Part shown: one piece after another, positions 27,694 to 35,440 of the stretch
Numbering within the stretch: the stretch's first letter is position 1
Layout: each line of letters begins with the position of its first letter
NCBI GenBank assembly: GCA_947448725.1
Contig: CANFOM010000017.1
Coordinates: 1 to 55,176, forward strand
Length of the DNA: 55,176 nucleotides
Reading direction: 5' to 3'
From: Bacteroidota bacterium
GTDB taxonomy: Bacteria > Bacteroidota > Bacteroidia > Chitinophagales > Chitinophagaceae
Translations under genes and position numbers: made by a program
Notes under the pieces: generated by a model
Databases searched by the model: none
What the model was told of the DNA's origin: nothing
The model's input: the letters and a program-made list of their open reading frames with translations, nothing else

Positions 27694-28341
27694 ATGAGAA
27701 AGACTATTTTAATAATTGCAATTGCCTTGATTTGTTTGAAAAAACAAGATGCTATGGCTCAAGAGGTAGATATCTACCGCGATTCTGTAGTTCAATTATT
27801 TGGAGTAATTATGACCGCAGATAGTTTAAAAGCCGTCCCCTTTGCTAGTGTGGTGGTTGAAAAAAAAGGAAGAGGTACCATCACTAATAATGACGGCGTA
27901 TTTTCGATCGCGGTAAATAAAGGAGAGCATATTACTTTTTCCTGTGTTGGATTTAAAGATAGAACCATTCTTATTCCTCTTAAATTAGAAGGCAATCAAT
28001 ACAGTGTTATACAATTACTAGTTAACGATACCAATTTCTTGCCTGCTACCATTTTAAAGCCTAGGCCAACACGCGCGCAATTTGAAAGAGACTTTGTCAA
28101 TGCAAAAGTAGATGACGACTTATATGAAACTGCAAGAAAAAATACTAGCATGAGTCAGAAAAGAGTCATACTCTCCAGCTTACCTTATGATGGAAGAGAA
28201 GCCGTTGGCGCCTCCTTAACACAACAAGCAGCCAAATATTATTATGCTGGTCAATTGGCGCCCATGAATATTTTAAATCCAAGTGCTTGGAGATCATTTA
28301 TTAATTCTTGGAAAAAAGGAGATTACAAAAATAAAAAATAA
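27694..28341 (+). CDS. secreted CarboxypepD_reg-like domain protein
   Basis: Protein of 215 residues with a signal peptide (1-22, ending AMA). A single carboxypeptidase-regulatory-like beta-sandwich spans about 32-110: VQLFGVIMTADSLKAVPFAS, VVVEKKGRGTITNNDGVFSI and ISFSCVGFKD-like strands, here ITFSCVGFKDRT. This domain is the N-terminal extension of many TonB-dependent receptors, but here it stands alone without a barrel. The C-terminal part (120-215) is polar and not recognised. A role in the envelope is likely; partners are unknown. The 3-hydroxyacyl-CoA dehydrogenase gene begins 7 bases later. Confidence 0.78.
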   Translation: MRKTILIIAIALICLKKQDAMAQEVDIYRDSVVQLFGVIMTADSLKAVPFASVVVEKKGRGTITNNDGVFSIAVNKGEHITFSCVGFKDRTILIPLKLEGNQYSVIQLLVNDTNFLPATILKPRPTRAQFERDFVNAKVDDDLYETARKNTSMSQKRVILSSLPYDGREAVGASLTQQAAKYYYAGQLAPMNILNPSAWRSFINSWKKGDYKNKK

Positions 28342-28348
28342 TGGCCCT

Positions 28349-29194
28349 ATGAAAAACATTGCAGTCATAGGAGCAGGCACTATGGGTAATGGCATTGCGC
28401 ATGTATTTGCTCAAAAAGGATTTGCCGTCCATTTAGTAGACGCACAAGCAGCCGCTTTAGCTAAAGCAATCACTACCATTACAAAAAATATAGACCGACA
28501 AATTGCTAAAGGAATTGTTAGTGAAGAAGAAAAACAACGCATGCTTCAAAGTATTTCCTGCTTTGAAAGTATTGAGCTAGGTGTGCAAGAGGCCGACTTA
28601 GTCATTGAAGCAGCCACAGAAAATAGCGGTATTAAAAAAACAATTTTTGCTGCCCTAGATCAATACGCCCCCGCCCATTGTATTTTAGCCAGTAATACTT
28701 CCTCCATCTCTATTGCCGAATTAGCTTCTGCCACTAAGCGTCCGCAACTTGTCATAGGTATGCACTTTATGAACCCGGTGCCCGTTATGAAGTTGGTCGA
28801 AATAATCAATGGGGCGCAAACTGCTAAAGAGGTAACAGAAACCATTGTATCACTTACTAAAACCATCGATAAAATACCTTGCGTCGTAAAAGATTTTCCT
28901 GGTTTTATTGCCAATAGAATATTGATGCCAATGATTAACGAAGCCATCTATGCATTGTCCGAAGGCGTAAGTGATGCAGCCACCATTGATCAAATCATGA
29001 AATTAGGCATGGCTCATCCCATGGGGCCATTGCAATTGGCCGATTACATTGGGCTAGATGTGTGTAAAAATATTTTAGACATTATGCAGGAAGGTTTTAA
29101 TAATACAAAATATGCACCATGTCCATTGCTTGTAAAAATGGTAGCAACTGGAAAATTGGGCATTAAAACTGGAGAAGGGTTTTACAAATACTAA
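28349..29194 (+). CDS. 3-hydroxyacyl-CoA (3-hydroxybutyryl-CoA) dehydrogenase
   Basis: NAD-dependent enzyme of fatty acid or butanoate metabolism, 281 residues from ATG 28349. The protein opens with the Rossmann motif VIGAGTMGNGIAHVFAQKGF; an upstream in-frame extension would fall inside the preceding gene and is rejected. Next come SNTSSISIAELA, the segment IGMHFMNPVPVMKLVEII (catalytic His region), DFPGFIANRILMPMINEA and LGMAHPMGPLQLADYIGLDV. Length fits stand-alone Hbd/PaaH enzymes. It converges on the YigZ gene, separated by a short (GATT)6 repeat. Confidence 0.93.
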   Translation: MKNIAVIGAGTMGNGIAHVFAQKGFAVHLVDAQAAALAKAITTITKNIDRQIAKGIVSEEEKQRMLQSISCFESIELGVQEADLVIEAATENSGIKKTIFAALDQYAPAHCILASNTSSISIAELASATKRPQLVIGMHFMNPVPVMKLVEIINGAQTAKEVTETIVSLTKTIDKIPCVVKDFPGFIANRILMPMINEAIYALSEGVSDAATIDQIMKLGMAHPMGPLQLADYIGLDVCKNILDIMQEGFNNTKYAPCPLLVKMVATGKLGIKTGEGFYKY

Positions 29195-29220
29195 TACCAC
29201 TCATAGTATTAATATCATTT

Positions 29221-29244
29221 GATTGATTGATTGATTGATTGATT
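29221..29244. repeat. (GATT)6 tetranucleotide microsatellite
   Basis: Six perfect tandem copies of GATT lie between two convergent genes; the last base is also the first base of the YigZ stop codon on the minus strand. Copy-number change would not alter either reading frame. Confidence 0.9.
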
Positions 29245-29852
29245 TATTTACTCACTAATTCAATACGCAAATCGCGTAATTCATTAAGCTTATTTAAGAC
29301 CTCTTCCAATCGATGTTTAGGTATGCCTATTTTTAATTGAACAAATAATTGTGCTTCCTGTTGAAGAACAGTGCAATGATATTGTTTCACAATTATCATG
29401 ACTTCATTCATTTGATGGTAGTCAAAATTTAATTCATAATTCAGCTCAACTGCTTTTTGAACCATCGGCGTTAATTGAAGGGCTAGAGAAGTCGCTGTCT
29501 TGTAGGCATTAATTAAACCGGGCACCCCTAAAAGAGTGCCACCAAAATACCTAACCACTACTACCATTACATTGGTTAATTGCTTACTGTCTATCTGACC
29601 TAAAATAGGCCTTCCTGCCGAACCAGCTGGCTCCCCATCATCGCTTACTCTAAAAATAAGCCCATCAATGCCTATACGACAAGCCACGCAATAGTGTACT
29701 GCTTTTGGATGTTCTTTTTTTAAAGCGGCAATATGCTTTTTGCAAATGTCAATTGAATCTACAGGATAACAATAGGCTAAAAAACGGCTTCCCCTTTCTT
29801 TCAACTCCGCCATAGCGGGTTGTTCTATGGTATAATAAAAATCGGGAGCCAT
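29244..29852 (-). CDS. YigZ/IMPACT family protein
   Basis: Protein of 202 residues of the UPF0029/IMPACT family (E. coli YigZ). The N-terminal domain has ERGSRFLAYCYPV, RISDDGEPAGSAGRPIL-type sequence (here FRVSDDGEPAGSAGRPIL) and VVVRYFGGTLLGVPGLINAY. A C-terminal DUF1949 ferredoxin-like domain covers about 130-200. The biochemical role in bacteria is unsettled. A -7 box TAGCTTTG lies at 29882-29889. The gene is divergent from prmC. Confidence 0.92.
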   Translation of the reverse strand: MAPDFYYTIEQPAMAELKERGSRFLAYCYPVDSIDICKKHIAALKKEHPKAVHYCVACRIGIDGLIFRVSDDGEPAGSAGRPILGQIDSKQLTNVMVVVVRYFGGTLLGVPGLINAYKTATSLALQLTPMVQKAVELNYELNFDYHQMNEVMIIVKQYHCTVLQQEAQLFVQLKIGIPKHRLEEVLNKLNELRDLRIELVSK

Positions 29853-29881
29853 TAAAATGATACTAATTGTAATATTAAGCC

Positions 29882-29889
29882 CAAAGCTA
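29882..29889 (-). promoter_or_regulatory. -7 box of the YigZ-family gene
   Basis: The minus strand reads TAGCTTTG, a perfect TAnnTTTG match, 29 bases upstream of the start codon at 29852. Confidence 0.55.
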
Positions 29890-29911
29890 GTTCATAATGC
29901 GTAATCATTTG

Positions 29912-29919
29912 TAACATTG
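29912..29919 (+). promoter_or_regulatory. near-consensus -7 box of prmC, possibly leaderless
   Basis: TAACATTG differs from TAnnTTTG at one base and ends four bases before the ATG at 29924, the same spacing as at the ABC-F and fmt genes. Confidence 0.45.
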
Positions 29920-29923
29920 CAGT

Positions 29924-30772
29924 ATGACTTTATCCGAAATTAAAATATCCATCAAACAATTGCTCAGTAAAAAACTAGATGCCATTGAATTAAATAGTTT
30001 GTTGGGCATGTTGATAGAGGAAGTTACTGGATGGAACAGAGTTCAACAAGTAGTTGAAATTAATACCCCCCTCACCGAATTGCAAATAAAACAATTCAAC
30101 GAATATAGTACTGAGCTGCTCAATGATAAACCCATTCAGTATATCTTAGGGAAAGCTTGGTTTATGGGCTTGTCTTTTCAAGTGAATGAAGCTGTTTTAA
30201 TACCCAGGCCTGAAACAGAAGAATTAATAGAATGGATAGTAGATTATGCCAACATTATTAATAAGCCGCTTCATCTTTTGGATATTGGTACAGGCTCTGG
30301 ATGCATTGCCATCTCTCTCAAAAAAGCTTTGCCTAATTGTAACCTTACCGGATTGGATATTAGCGCAGAGGCTTTATCAATGGCTAAAAAAAATGCTGCG
30401 CTTTTAAATGCGCATATAGAATGGATAGAACAAGATATTCTAAACAATAATGTCCTTCCTAGTAGTTATGATGTCATTGTGAGCAATCCACCATATATAC
30501 CCATGCGAGAAAAAGAAAACATGCAGGAGCAAGTTAAAAACTATGAGCCTGCGATTGCTTTATTTGTTCCGAATGAAGATCCGCTTCTTTTTTATAGAAC
30601 CATTGCGCAATTAGCAAAAAAACAATTAGCACCCAAGGGTCAACTTTTTTTCGAAATCCATTACGATCAAGGTAAGGCAATTCTTAACCTACTAGATGAA
30701 ATGCATTTTCATGCAGAAATTAGAAGAGATAGTTTTGGAAAAAATAGAATGATCAGAGCCAGTTTAAAATAA
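29924..30772 (+). CDS. prmC: peptide chain release factor N5-glutamine methyltransferase
   Basis: Methylates the GGQ glutamine of release factors RF1 and RF2 using S-adenosylmethionine, 282 residues. An N-terminal helical domain holds QYILGKAWFMGLSFQVNEAV and LIPRPETEELIEW. The Rossmann fold follows with LLDIGTGSGCIAISL and the catalytic motif VSNPPYIP near residues 186-193. The end RDSFGKNRMIRASL fits the family. It converges on the exbD-like gene with 8 bases between. Confidence 0.95.
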   Translation: MTLSEIKISIKQLLSKKLDAIELNSLLGMLIEEVTGWNRVQQVVEINTPLTELQIKQFNEYSTELLNDKPIQYILGKAWFMGLSFQVNEAVLIPRPETEELIEWIVDYANIINKPLHLLDIGTGSGCIAISLKKALPNCNLTGLDISAEALSMAKKNAALLNAHIEWIEQDILNNNVLPSSYDVIVSNPPYIPMREKENMQEQVKNYEPAIALFVPNEDPLLFYRTIAQLAKKQLAPKGQLFFEIHYDQGKAILNLLDEMHFHAEIRRDSFGKNRMIRASLK

Positions 30773-30780
30773 CCAACCAA

Positions 30781-31179
30781 CTAGTGGGCAGGATTGACAG
30801 CCACTACTGGGGTAGCCCCTAAAGACTTTATAATTTGCATCACCTGAATGGTTACACCTAGTTTAGCCACGCTGTCTCCATTAATGACCACAGAAGGTTT
30901 TTCGGTTTCCTTGGATAAAAAGGTTTTCAACTCTAATGGCAAGGCTTCGATAGTAACCGGAGTCGATCCAATAAATAGATGTTGCTCTTTGTCAATGGTC
31001 ACTACCACCGTTTGTTTTGCTTTGGTGTCGCTAGCCGATTTTGGATTGGACACTTTAATAACATTGGGATTGGCCAAAGTAGAAACAATTAAAAAAAACA
31101 ATAAGAGAATAAACAAAATGTCATTCAATGCTCCGGTATGTACTTCGGGCGAATTTCTTAATCGTTTTCTTAAATTCAT
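30781..31179 (-). CDS. exbD: ExbD/TolR-type biopolymer transport protein
   Basis: Protein of 132 residues with one N-terminal membrane helix (about 20-40). It contains the proton-relay Asp in LNDILFILLLFFLIVST and a periplasmic domain with VSNPKSASDTKAKQT and VVINGDSVAKLGVTIQVMQI. It forms a proton-driven motor with the ExbB-like protein encoded 10 bases upstream and would energise TonB-dependent import or Tol-type envelope work. No TonB gene is adjacent, so which system it serves is open. Confidence 0.88.
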   Translation of the reverse strand: MNLRKRLRNSPEVHTGALNDILFILLLFFLIVSTLANPNVIKVSNPKSASDTKAKQTVVVTIDKEQHLFIGSTPVTIEALPLELKTFLSKETEKPSVVINGDSVAKLGVTIQVMQIIKSLGATPVVAVNPAH

Positions 31180-31189
31180 TTAGGTAAAA

Positions 31190-31840
31190 TTAAGAATGAG
31201 TTGATTCTTGTAAAATATCTAAGAAATCGGCACTAGCTGTTTCCATTTTGTTGGCCACTTTATCTATTTGAGTAGAAATATAATTGTGTCCAACATAAGC
31301 AATCAAGCCAATAATTAAACCTGTAGCCGAAGTAATCATTTTAGTATAGATACCCCCAGCAATGGTGTTTAAAGTATATTCTCCAGTAGAAGCAATGCCG
31401 TAAAACAATTGGACCATTCCAATAATGGTTCCTAAAAATCCAAACATAGGTGCAATACCCGCGACCAAGGATAAGATATTTAAATTACGCTCCATAGAAT
31501 ACATTTGTAATTTCCCTACATTCTCCATACTTTTTTCGATAGCATCAATAGGTTTGCCAATTCTAATAATTCCTTTTTCAATCATTTTAGCTACCGGACT
31601 GTCTACACTTTTAGCCAAACTTTTTGCCGCCTCCATATTGCCAGATACAATATTATCTTTTAGGATGAGCATAAATTTAGGATCGATAGTTCCCACTTTT
31701 TTAATAGCTAATACCCTTTCAATAAATACAAAAATAGCAATTACTAAAAGCAAGTACAGCGGATACATAATCCACCCTCCTTTTTGCAATAAACTCAATA
31801 AAGATATTTTGTCATCTGCAACTTGTAATAGAAACAACAT
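31190..31840 (-). CDS. exbB: ExbB/TolQ-type proton channel protein
   Basis: Membrane protein of 216 residues with three helices: about 24-44, 104-128 and 150-175. The MotA/TolQ/ExbB signature lies in APMFGFLGTIIGMVQLFYGI and IAGGIYTKMITSATGLIIGL. It pairs with the ExbD-like protein, whose gene begins 10 bases later on the same strand. A near-consensus -7 box TAACTTTA lies at 31859-31866 on the minus strand. Confidence 0.9.
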   Translation of the reverse strand: MLFLLQVADDKISLLSLLQKGGWIMYPLYLLLVIAIFVFIERVLAIKKVGTIDPKFMLILKDNIVSGNMEAAKSLAKSVDSPVAKMIEKGIIRIGKPIDAIEKSMENVGKLQMYSMERNLNILSLVAGIAPMFGFLGTIIGMVQLFYGIASTGEYTLNTIAGGIYTKMITSATGLIIGLIAYVGHNYISTQIDKVANKMETASADFLDILQESTHS

Positions 31841-31912
31841 GGTGTTAAATTTATTTTTTAAAGTTAGCCGGTTTTATTTAAAAATTAAAGGATGTGAATA
31901 ACTATCAAATTG

Positions 31913-33154
31913 TTAAATTATTTCCACCAATTTAACCAATACTTCCACCGCCTTTTCCATATCGGAGACCCCTATCCATTCATGCTTGCTATGAATGGCT
32001 TGCATACCTGTAAATATATTAGGTGTGGGCAAGCCCAAAAAGCTCATTCTGCTGCCATCGGTCCCACCTCTGATGGGTGTAATGATAGGTGTCAATCCAA
32101 GTATTTTATAGGCTTCTAAAGCTTTTTCTACAATAGCCGGATATTGATCAATAATTTCCCTCATGTTGCGGTACTGCTCTTTCACTTCCATAGTCACCGT
32201 TGCTTTGGAGAAATCTGAATTACTTGCAATTACTTTTTGCGCAATTGCATACAATCTTTCTGCGTGTACTTTTAATTGAGTGGTGTCAAAATCACGCACT
32301 AAAAATTCGATACGCGCTGTTTCGGCACCACCTGTTATTTGGTTGGGATGAATAAACCCTTCACGTCCTTCGGTATGTTCTGGACTCCATTCATTTTTGG
32401 GCAAAGCCGCAACAATAGCCGCTGCAATTTTAATTGCATTTTGCATCACCCCTTTTGCTGCACCTGGATGAGCAATTACTCCCTGAATATTTAAAATTAA
32501 ACCGTCGGCACTAAAAGTTTCCATTTCAAAATTAGCCAACTCGCCCCCATCTAATGTATAGCCAAAGTCGGCCCCTAATTTTTTAAAATCTAAATGTTCG
32601 GTACCTCTGCCTACTTCCTCATCGGGGGTAAACAATAATTTAATAGTGCCATGTTGGATTGTTGCGTTTTTCATTAAATAACTAGCCATTTCCATAATTA
32701 TAGCGACACCCGCTTTATCATCAGCGCCCAATAAAGTTTTTCCCGAAGCAGTGATGATTGATTTTCCAATGAAATTTTTTAAATAAGGATAATCTGCTAG
32801 GGTGATGATTTGCGCAGGGTCATCTGGCAAGATAATAGGTTCACCATTAAAATTTTCGTGCAAGATGGGCTTCACAAAGCTACCGCTACAATCCGGTGCT
32901 GTATCCACATGTGCACAAAAGCAAACAACGGGTACTTTTTTTTGATGCGTTGCCGGAATGGTTGCCATCACATAGCCAAATTCATCCATGGCTGCATCCT
33001 TCACCCCCATCTCTAGCAATTCTTTTACCAATAATTTTGATAAATTTTTTTGTTTTTCGGTAGAAGGAAAGCTGTCGGAATAAGGATCGCTTTGAGTATC
33101 TATTTGAACATAGGTCAATAAACGATCCGCCACTTGTAATGATTGTAATGCCAT
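31913..33154 (-). CDS. pepT: peptidase T (tripeptide aminopeptidase)
   Basis: Zinc metallopeptidase of family M20B that cuts the N-terminal residue from tripeptides, 413 residues. Metal-site motifs are CFCAHVDTAPDCSG, LLGADDKAGVAIIME, FTPDEEVGRGTEHLDF and YTLDGGELANFEMETFSADG. The dimerisation domain follows with VIAHPGAAKGVMQNA and the last ligand in IFTGMQAIHSKHEW. There is no signal peptide, so it is cytoplasmic. It starts just after the terminator of the SlyD-like gene; a near-match -7 box TACCTTTA ends three bases before its ATG. Confidence 0.95.
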   Translation of the reverse strand: MALQSLQVADRLLTYVQIDTQSDPYSDSFPSTEKQKNLSKLLVKELLEMGVKDAAMDEFGYVMATIPATHQKKVPVVCFCAHVDTAPDCSGSFVKPILHENFNGEPIILPDDPAQIITLADYPYLKNFIGKSIITASGKTLLGADDKAGVAIIMEMASYLMKNATIQHGTIKLLFTPDEEVGRGTEHLDFKKLGADFGYTLDGGELANFEMETFSADGLILNIQGVIAHPGAAKGVMQNAIKIAAAIVAALPKNEWSPEHTEGREGFIHPNQITGGAETARIEFLVRDFDTTQLKVHAERLYAIAQKVIASNSDFSKATVTMEVKEQYRNMREIIDQYPAIVEKALEAYKILGLTPIITPIRGGTDGSRMSFLGLPTPNIFTGMQAIHSKHEWIGVSDMEKAVEVLVKLVEII

Positions 33155-33168
33155 GCTTAAAGGTAATA

Positions 33169-33207
33169 AAAATGTCCCGACACCTTTATAAGTATGCGGG
33201 ACATTTT
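33169..33207 (-). terminator. intrinsic terminator of the SlyD-like gene
   Basis: An 11-bp perfect stem (AAAATGTCCCG / CGGGACATTTT, 17-base loop) is followed on the minus strand by a T-rich tail. It lies 20 bases after the SlyD-like stop codon and just before the pepT start. Confidence 0.8.
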
Positions 33208-33226
33208 ATACAAAGAACAAAGCTGT

Positions 33227-33679
33227 TTAAGGCATTATTATTTTTGAGGGAGAATCTATATTCACCAATTCTAAATCAAAAGTTAAGTCTTGACCTGCTA
33301 ATGAATGATTGGCATCTAATACCACCACTTCTTCTTTTACCTCTACTACTGTTACTTGGAATTGTTGACCTTGTCCATTGTTCATGGTCAATGCCATTCC
33401 TACCGTTGGATTTAAATCCGCTGGAAACTGATTTTTTGGAAACTCAACAATCATTTCTGGTTGTTTAGGCCCATAAGCTTCCAAAAATGGAATATGGATA
33501 GTTTTTTTCTCACCCACTGTCATACCTAAAACCCCACTGTCAAAACCTGGAATAACCATTCCAGTTCCTACTTCAAATTCAAGAGGAGCTCGGCCTGTTG
33601 AAGAGTCAAATGTTTCACCACTAGTTAAAGTACCGTGATAATGCACTTGAATGGTATCACCATTTTTTACTTGTTGCAT
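33227..33679 (-). CDS. FKBP-type peptidyl-prolyl isomerase, SlyD-like
   Basis: Protein of 150 residues of the SlyD/FKBP family. VKNGDTIQVHYHGTLTSGET, FEVGTGMVIPGFDSGVLGM and GEKKTIHIPFLEAYG form the FKBP domain. The insert-in-flap chaperone domain occupies about 70-125 (FPKNQFPADLNPTVGMALTM), followed by VVVLDANHSLAGQDLTFDLE. It has no His-rich nickel tail. It is cytoplasmic and assists folding at prolines. It is divergent from fmt, with the promoter box at 33718-33725. Confidence 0.93.
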   Translation of the reverse strand: MQQVKNGDTIQVHYHGTLTSGETFDSSTGRAPLEFEVGTGMVIPGFDSGVLGMTVGEKKTIHIPFLEAYGPKQPEMIVEFPKNQFPADLNPTVGMALTMNNGQGQQFQVTVVEVKEEVVVLDANHSLAGQDLTFDLELVNIDSPSKIIMP

Positions 33680-33717
33680 ATTGTTTATTTTAATGAAGGC
33701 ACCTAGGGTGCAAAGGG

Positions 33718-33725
33718 CAAAAGTA
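33718..33725 (-). promoter_or_regulatory. -7 box of the SlyD-like gene
   Basis: The minus strand reads TACTTTTG, a perfect TAnnTTTG match, 38 bases upstream of the start codon. A small inverted repeat GCACC-TAG-GGTGC at 33699-33711 lies at the predicted start of the transcript. Confidence 0.6.
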
Positions 33726-33745
33726 CATAATTATGGCAGATAAAC

Positions 33746-33753
33746 TAACTTTG
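33746..33753 (+). promoter_or_regulatory. -7 box of fmt, predicted leaderless
   Basis: TAACTTTG-N4-ATG: a perfect TAnnTTTG box ends four bases before the fmt start codon, so transcription should begin at or next to the ATG. Confidence 0.65.
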
Positions 33754-33757
33754 CACT

Positions 33758-34690
33758 ATGGACAAAAAACCAAGGATCATTTTTATGGGCACCCCTGCTT
33801 TTGCAGTGGCATCTTTAAGCGCATTATTAGCTGCCGAAATGAATGTGGTAGCGGTGGTTACGGCCCCTGATAAACCAGCGGGTAGAGGAATGCAAATGCA
33901 AGAAAGTGCAGTAAAACAATTTGCTGTGGCCAATCAATTAACCGTTTTGCAACCCGAAAAATTAAAGTCCCCTGAATTTTTAAAAGCCATACAAGATTTA
34001 CAACCCGATTTGCAAATCGTAGTGGCTTTTAGAATGTTACCCGAAATTATTTGGTCATTACCGCCCATGGGTACTTTAAATGTACACGGATCTTTATTGC
34101 CTCAGTATAGAGGTGCCGCCCCTATCAATTGGGCCATCATCAATGGAGAAAAAGAAACCGGCGTCACTACTTTTCAATTACAACATGCTATAGACACTGG
34201 AGCAATTTTATTGCAAGACACCATTGCTATAGGCGATAACATGACCGCAGGAGAATTGCATGACACCATGATGGAAGTAGGTGCTCAATTACTAATCAAA
34301 ACTGTAAGAGGATTAGTAGACAAGTCTATAAAAGCTGTCCCACAAGCAAACACCACTGATGAGAAATTATTAAAACACGCGCCAAAGTTATATACAAAAG
34401 ATGGTGAAATTAATTGGGAAGATACCGTACAAAATATTCATAATTTAGTGAGAGGTTTAGCCCCTTTTCCAGGTGCGATAACTAAAATAGATGGCAAAGT
34501 AGTAAAATTATTTTCTACCTATCCCCTTCAAGAAAAAGCAACGGAGCCATTGGGAACATTTGTAACAGACGGTAAAACCTTTGCAAAAATTACGTGCAGC
34601 AACGGCTACTTAGGCTTGAAGGATATTCAATGGGAGGGCAAAAAAAGAATGCCTATTGTAGATTTCTTGAGAGGCTATCGAAAAGGGTAA
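33758..34690 (+). CDS. fmt: methionyl-tRNA formyltransferase
   Basis: Formylates initiator Met-tRNA with 10-formyltetrahydrofolate, 310 residues. The N-terminal Rossmann domain has IIFMGTPAFAVASL. The catalytic centre is LNVHGSLLPQYRGAAPINWA with the following Asp in LQHAIDTGAILLQ. The C-terminal tRNA-binding domain has the segment INWEDTVQNIHNLVRGLAPFPGA. It is normal in length and complete. The leader is predicted to be absent, which is notable because the product serves translation initiation. Confidence 0.96.
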   Translation: MDKKPRIIFMGTPAFAVASLSALLAAEMNVVAVVTAPDKPAGRGMQMQESAVKQFAVANQLTVLQPEKLKSPEFLKAIQDLQPDLQIVVAFRMLPEIIWSLPPMGTLNVHGSLLPQYRGAAPINWAIINGEKETGVTTFQLQHAIDTGAILLQDTIAIGDNMTAGELHDTMMEVGAQLLIKTVRGLVDKSIKAVPQANTTDEKLLKHAPKLYTKDGEINWEDTVQNIHNLVRGLAPFPGAITKIDGKVVKLFSTYPLQEKATEPLGTFVTDGKTFAKITCSNGYLGLKDIQWEGKKRMPIVDFLRGYRKG

Positions 34691-34730
34691 TTCGATTTTA
34701 TATACTTCCTAAATACACTAAGACGCTTAA

Positions 34731-35432
34731 TTATTTCAAGGCAGTCGTAAACGCAGCCAAATCTGTAATACCTTGATTTCTCCAAATTTCCTTGCCGTTT
34801 TTATAGACAATAAAAGTGGGTAAAGCTTCGCTGTGTATAGATTTCATCACATCGATATCATTGCCTCCATCTACTGCTAAAAAATAAAAAGGATGTGCTG
34901 GTGATTGTTTTAACTCGGCTAGTACAGGTAACATTTTTCTACAAGGCGGGCACCAATCTGCACCCACATCAACTAAAACATATTCATTGGAAGCAATTGT
35001 TTTTTCAAAATCAACTACACGCATTTGAGGCTTGTCTCCACTTCCTTCTACTGGAAAATTATTCATTTTCCAATTGCTCATACCACCCTCTAAATTAATT
35101 ACGTTATAACCTTGCTCTTTTAAATAATTTTGTGCCGATGCACTTCTTCCTCCTGCTTGGCAATAAACATAAATAGGTGCCAACTTATCTAAATGTTGTG
35201 TGCGATCTGCAAATTCTTTTTTATCCAGCCAGTTGGCTTGTAAAGCATGTTGAATATGCCCTCCATTAAATTCGGCGGCAGTGCGCACATCTAATACTTG
35301 TACACCTTTTTTTAAAATGGCTTCTTTAAAATCACCAGCATTTAATGTAATAGATTCTTTAGAACTATTCTGAGCACAACTAATCAATACCGTTGTCGTT
35401 AAAATTAGACAACTAAATAATTTACATTTCAT
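34731..35432 (-). CDS. rhodanese-thioredoxin fusion lipoprotein
   Basis: Protein of 233 residues. A lipoprotein signal ends at Cys19 (VLISC). A rhodanese domain covers about 28-128 with active Cys91 in CQAGGRS. A thioredoxin-like domain covers about 135-233 with WCPPC at 160-164 and the cis-Pro in ALPTFIVYKNG. Anchored in the periplasm or outer membrane, it could move sulfane sulfur or reduce disulfides, with the rhodanese and thioredoxin sites working together. CPPC is uncommon against the thioredoxin CGPC and suggests a changed redox potential. It starts 8 bases after the RlpA-like gene. Confidence 0.88.
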   Translation of the reverse strand: MKCKLFSCLILTTTVLISCAQNSSKESITLNAGDFKEAILKKGVQVLDVRTAAEFNGGHIQHALQANWLDKKEFADRTQHLDKLAPIYVYCQAGGRSASAQNYLKEQGYNVINLEGGMSNWKMNNFPVEGSGDKPQMRVVDFEKTIASNEYVLVDVGADWCPPCRKMLPVLAELKQSPAHPFYFLAVDGGNDIDVMKSIHSEALPTFIVYKNGKEIWRNQGITDLAAFTTALK

Positions 35433-35440
35433 ACATTACA

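Noticed and set aside
29192..29211. TAATAC/GTATTA hairpin after the 3-hydroxyacyl-CoA dehydrogenase gene as a terminator.
   Set aside because: The stem is six mostly A-T pairs with an 8-base loop and no T-tract.
29221..29244. The (GATT)6 tract as a CRISPR or phage attachment site.
   Set aside because: It is a simple four-base repeat with no spacers, no cas or integrase genes and no tRNA.
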